A stretch of DNA of 7,727 bases from Alphaproteobacteria bacterium (GTDB taxonomy: Bacteria; Pseudomonadota; Alphaproteobacteria; Rhizobiales; Devosiaceae), in NCBI GenBank assembly GCA_013152625.1, contig JAADFY010000042.1, positions 1-7,727 on the forward strand, given 5' to 3'. Numbering within the stretch: position 1 is the stretch's first letter; each line of letters starts with the position of its first letter. The translations under genes and the position numbers were made by a program. The notes under the pieces are model-generated. The model did no database searches and was not told the DNA's origin. It saw only the letters and a program-made list of their open reading frames with translations. Positions 5,421 to 7,727 of the stretch are shown here, piece after piece.

Positions 5421-6115
5421 CCCGTACCCCGGAGGCCGGCATCCATGAGCGGCCTGAGAAAACTGGAAGCAACAATGACCAGATAGACGCCATCGGTAGC
5501 GGGCTCGATCAGGATCCGCCCGCCGGTGGCCCGGTTGGAAACCCCGGTGCGAACCCCCGGTGCCAGCTCCAGTCCGTCCAGGGCGAACTCAAGCCCCGCC
5601 GACCGGACAAATGACACCGGGACCAGCGGCATCACCGAAACGGGTGCCCCCGGTGGGACGTCCAAACAAAATTTACCGGCCACCCCGAGCGCCACGTCCT
5701 TCGACCCCGCCACAATAATCGACCTTTCGAACCCGTAACGGGCCACCACATGAAACGCCGACAAGGTATGGTCCAGCCGGCCACCCACCATGCCCAAAGC
5801 CACCGTGAGCGCGGCGCTGGTTGAATAAAGGCATTTTTCAAAGTCGGTGGTTTCCTGCTCATCGAGCTCGATCAGCTCGGTTTTGTCAGCCCAGCGCGAC
5901 CGGTTTTCCAACGAATCCATGTCGCCGATGATCGCTCTGGGCACAATGCCCGCCGCTGTGCACCACTTTGCCCCGCCATCGGCGGCAATCACCATGGCGC
6001 CGTCATCACTCAATTGGCGCAGCAGGCCGGGGTCCACGTCGCCCCCCCCCACCAGCGCCAGCACCCCCGGGCAGGAAATCACCCGCTTTGCCTGCCGGGC
6101 AGAAGGCTCTTGCAT
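5417..6115 (-). CDS. thiN: Thiamine pyrophosphokinase
   Basis: This encodes 232 residues from ATG 6115. It transfers pyrophosphate from ATP to thiamine, giving TPP, the step needed after thiamine uptake. Family motifs are in order: ALVGGGDVDPG at 20-30, AADGGAKW at 44-51, IGDMDSLE at 63-70, ETTDFEKCL at 88-96 and the substrate-site GGRLDHTL at 111-118. The C-terminal part is the usual beta-rich thiamine-binding domain, including SVMPLVPVS and ATGGRILIEPATDGVYLVI. The start at 6115 is preferred because GGAG lies 10 nt upstream on the minus strand; the longer reading from 6190 would run through DNA that encodes the TPP riboswitch on the other strand. The GGG motif is encoded by nine G in a row, a slippage-prone tract. 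The gene is divergent from thiB and convergent with rpoH, with a 4-bp stop overlap. Confidence 0.92.
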   Translation of the reverse strand: MQEPSARQAKRVISCPGVLALVGGGDVDPGLLRQLSDDGAMVIAADGGAKWCTAAGIVPRAIIGDMDSLENRSRWADKTELIELDEQETTDFEKCLYSTSAALTVALGMVGGRLDHTLSAFHVVARYGFERSIIVAGSKDVALGVAGKFCLDVPPGAPVSVMPLVPVSFVRSAGLEFALDGLELAPGVRTGVSNRATGGRILIEPATDGVYLVIVASSFLRPLMDAGLRGTG

Positions 6116-6136
6116 CACCCTGGCGCTCCTTTTAAG
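6110..6136 (+). promoter_or_regulatory. Possible thiB promoter overlapping the thiN start
   Basis: TTGCAT (6110-6115) and TTTAAG (6131-6136), with a 15-bp spacer, form a weak -35/-10 pair. It would place the transcription start near 6143, just before riboswitch stem P1. There are only about 30 bp between the thiN start and P1, so the real promoter must lie here or inside the 5' end of thiN. The match is poor on its own; position is the main argument. Confidence 0.25.
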
Positions 6137-6145
6137 CTGAACCCG

Positions 6146-6230
6146 TCTCGCTGGGGTGCCTCGTTGTTTCGAGGCTGAGAAATCACCCATCGAACCTGAA
6201 CCGGGTCATGCTGGCGGAGGGAGATCGAGA
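6146..6230 (+). ncRNA. TPP riboswitch (THI box) in the thiB leader
   Basis: All conserved parts of a TPP aptamer are present in order. P1 pairs TCTCG (6146-6150) with CGAGA (6226-6230). GGGGTGCC (6153-6160) follows, then a small P3 hairpin CCTCG/CGAGG (6159-6174). CTGAGA (6175-6180) is the pyrimidine-sensing strand. ACCC (6185-6188), GAACCTGAACCGGGTCATGC (6192-6211) and GCGGAGGGA (6214-6222) complete the pyrophosphate-sensing helix. It lies about 100 nt before thiB on the same strand, so it should repress the thiamine transporter when TPP is plentiful. The downstream segment 6231-6330 is the expression platform. thiN is on the other strand and is not under this switch. Confidence 0.96.
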
Positions 6231-6330
6231 TGACAAGGGCTTCGTTTCCGGCCCGCGACCCTTCGGTTTTCCCTTCCCCCAGTCCCCCCACCGCAACCAT
6301 TGCGTCCCGCCAGCCATTGGGGAACAGATC
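6231..6330 (+). promoter_or_regulatory. Expression platform of the TPP riboswitch, with thiB ribosome binding site
   Basis: TTCCCC (6274-6279) is the exact complement of GGGGAA (6319-6324), the Shine-Dalgarno of thiB, 6 nt before its ATG. The adjoining TCCCTT (6270-6275) can instead pair with GAGGGA in the aptamer's 3' strand (6217-6222) using one G-U pair. These mutually exclusive pairings fit a switch acting on translation. A second option is a hairpin AAGGG..TCG/CGA..CCCTT (6235-6263) followed by CGGTTTT, a weak terminator-like shape. Only base-pair complementarity is seen; the folding is inferred. Confidence 0.45.
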
Positions 6331-7329
6331 ATGCGCGCAACAATTCCTGGTCTTGCCATCCTGCTAACGATCCTTGCAGCCCCCCCTGCCAGCGCCGGAC
6401 AGGAACGCCACCTCACCATTTACACCTATGATGCGTTTGCCGCCGAATGGGGGCCCGGACCCGAACTAAAAGCAAAATTTGAACCCATTTGCGCCTGCAC
6501 CGTTGATTTTATCGCCGCCGCTTCCTCCATCGGTGCTTTGCGCCGGGTTCAACTTGAAGGCAACACCACCAGCGCCGATCTGGTGCTCGGGCTCGATACG
6601 TCCCTGGAGGCAGAGGCCGAAGCCACCGGCCTGTTCAGCCCCCATCTCATTGACACCAGCGCCTCGGTGCTGCCCGGGGACTGGCGCTCATCCTTATTTG
6701 TTGCCTTTGACTACGGCTATTTCGCTTTTGTGTACGACCGGCGAAAGCTGGCCGATCCGCCAACCTCGTTTGTTGAACTCGTCAACGCCCCCCCCTCGCT
6801 GAAAATTGTTGTGCAGGATCCCCGTTCGGCCACCCCCGGCCTGGGTCTGGTTCTGTGGATAAAAGACGTTTTTGGCGATAAAGCCCCCGAAATCTGGGCC
6901 GGACTGGTCCCGAAAATCGTTACCATGACCAAAAGCTGGTCGGAGGCCTATAATCTGTTTTTGCTCGGTGAGGCCGACATGGTCCTCTCGTACACCACCT
7001 CCCCCGCCTTCCATCTCATGGTCGAAAACGACCCCGGTTACGCCGCCGCCAGGTTCGACGAGGGGCACTATGTCCAGATCGAAATCGCCGGCATTTTGCA
7101 ATCCTCCCCCAACAAGGACCTGGCCCGCCGGTTTCTTGCCTGGCTGATCTCAAACCCCGCACAAGAGATCATTCCCACCACCAACTGGATGTATCCCGTT
7201 GCCCCGATCCCGTTGCCCGAAGGTTACGCCAACCTGATTACCCCCCACCCGGTGCGCCTGATCGACGCCGAAACCGTTGCCAAAAATCGCCGAGACTGGA
7301 TTGATGAAGCCCTGGCCGCCTTCCGCTGA
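6331..7329 (+). CDS. thiB: Thiamine/TPP ABC transporter, periplasmic binding protein
   Basis: This encodes 332 residues from ATG 6331, chosen for the signal peptide (MRATIPGLAILLTILAAPPA then SAGQ, cleavage near residue 22) and the GGGGAA 6 nt upstream; reading from 6208 would run through the riboswitch. The mature protein follows E. coli ThiB closely: TIYTYDAFAAEWGPGP at 29-44, a C-x-C pair at 54/56, ADLVLGLD at 82-89, FDYGYFAFVYD at 126-136, QDPRSATPGLGLVLW at 162-176, KSWSEAYNLFL at 201-211, LSYTTSPAFH at 219-228, GHYVQIE at 245-251 and TNWMYPV at 284-290. It captures thiamine and its phosphates in the periplasm and delivers them to ThiP. It is translated under the TPP riboswitch and its end overlaps the thiP start by 26 nt if thiP begins at 7304. 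Confidence 0.96.
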   Translation: MRATIPGLAILLTILAAPPASAGQERHLTIYTYDAFAAEWGPGPELKAKFEPICACTVDFIAAASSIGALRRVQLEGNTTSADLVLGLDTSLEAEAEATGLFSPHLIDTSASVLPGDWRSSLFVAFDYGYFAFVYDRRKLADPPTSFVELVNAPPSLKIVVQDPRSATPGLGLVLWIKDVFGDKAPEIWAGLVPKIVTMTKSWSEAYNLFLLGEADMVLSYTTSPAFHLMVENDPGYAAARFDEGHYVQIEIAGILQSSPNKDLARRFLAWLISNPAQEIIPTTNWMYPVAPIPLPEGYANLITPHPVRLIDAETVAKNRRDWIDEALAAFR

Positions 7330-7727
7330 CACCACCCGTCTTGCCATGGGCGCCGGTCTCGCCATTGCGATCGGCCTCCTGATTGCGACCATTCTGGTCG
7401 CCATCTGGCGTGCCGCCGGCCCGGCGCCGTCAATTGAATTAAACATTCCCGGGTTGCTTGCCGGCAGCCTTTGGCAGGCCGGGCTGACCACATCGCTTTC
7501 CCTCGGGTTCGGCATTGGTCTTGCGTATGCTCTGGATCGCTTAAATTTCCGGGGCCGCCCGTTTGCGCTCGCCCTCATATCGGCGGCCATCGTTGCCCCG
7601 GGCATTATTGCCGCCTTTGCCATATTGTCGGTCTGGGGGCGGGCTGGCTGGGTCAATGGCGCTCTTGAGCCTTTCGGACTGGCGCTGCCGGGTACTGTTT
7701 TTGGCCTGAACGGCATCCTGTTGGCCC
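7304..7727 (+). CDS. thiP: Thiamine ABC transporter permease, N-terminal part (cut by window end)
   Basis: This is 141 codons of a plus-strand gene that continues past the right edge. It aligns in layout with the N-terminal part of E. coli ThiP: a first membrane helix at about residues 14-36, then GSLWQAGLTTSLSLGFGIGL (54-73) entering a second helix with AYALDRLNFRGRPFA after it, a third helix at about 87-110 ending in AILSVWGRAGW, and FGLNGILLA at the edge. ThiP forms the membrane channel for ThiB with the ATPase ThiQ, expected downstream but not visible. ATG 7304 lies inside the end of thiB, giving a 26-nt overlap that suggests translational coupling; ATG 7346, 16 nt after the thiB stop, is the alternative start. 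Neither has a strong ribosome binding site. Confidence 0.92.
   Translation, partial: MKPWPPSADTTRLAMGAGLAIAIGLLIATILVAIWRAAGPAPSIELNIPGLLAGSLWQAGLTTSLSLGFGIGLAYALDRLNFRGRPFALALISAAIVAPGIIAAFAILSVWGRAGWVNGALEPFGLALPGTVFGLNGILLA

Noticed and set aside
6116..6190. 25-residue N-terminal extension of thiN to ATG 6190
   Set aside because: It would translate the complement of the TPP aptamer and lacks conserved residues; ATG 6115 has a good ribosome binding site.
6208..6330. 41-residue N-terminal extension of thiB
   Set aside because: It runs through the riboswitch and would hide the signal peptide; ATG 6331 has both a signal peptide and a Shine-Dalgarno.
7150..7716. Long open frame (188 codons) on the minus strand
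   Set aside because: It is antisense to the end of thiB and to thiP, both supported by clear family matches. Its protein is rich in Arg, Pro and Ala with no recognisable fold.

Overview
The window looks like core chromosome of an alphaproteobacterium, most likely of the order Hyphomicrobiales (Rhizobiales). The reasons are a ChpT phosphotransferase beside an EipA/DUF1134 envelope protein, a long membrane-anchored coiled-coil protein of a type I associate with that order, an alphaproteobacterial RpoH, and thiamine uptake genes divergent from thiamine pyrophosphokinase. Base composition is GC-rich and even, and codon use does not change between genes. I see no insertion sequence, phage, tRNA, rRNA or CRISPR array. 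The genus cannot be read from this sequence; Devosia-like relatives are only a guess.

Layout. (1) Positions 1-1491 are a cell-cycle/envelope block: the 5' end of chpT (minus, cut by the window edge), a secreted YHS-like protein (minus), then divergently eipA (plus). The short gap between the last two carries three TTAACC-like repeats reminiscent of CtrA half-sites. (2) Positions 1492-2958 hold an intergenic region with a perfect TTAA-N7-TTAA CtrA-type motif overlapping an 18-bp palindrome, a long hairpin touching the ribosome binding site, and a 427-residue membrane-anchored coiled-coil protein of unknown function. (3) Positions 2927-4361 hold a small one-pass membrane protein (minus), convergent and overlapping with the coiled-coil gene, and head-to-head with rluD (23S rRNA pseudouridine synthase); the two start codons share CATG. 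(4) Positions 4362-5420 are the rpoH leader and rpoH (heat-shock sigma factor). (5) Positions 5417-7727 are a thiamine block: thiN (thiamine pyrophosphokinase, minus), a textbook TPP riboswitch on the plus strand, thiB (binding protein) and the 5' part of thiP (permease, cut by the window end).

How the genes work together. ThiB and ThiP import thiamine and ThiN phosphorylates it to TPP. TPP then presumably binds the riboswitch in the thiB leader and reduces further import. ChpT relays phosphate to CtrA in related bacteria, so CtrA-type motifs ahead of eipA and the coiled-coil gene suggest that both are outputs of the relay whose component is encoded next door. rluD and rpoH are housekeeping genes.

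I did not find a clearly new multi-gene system. The least understood items are the coiled-coil protein with its CtrA-like promoter, the degenerate YHS-like secreted protein beside chpT, and possible RNA switches in the rpoH and thiB leaders.
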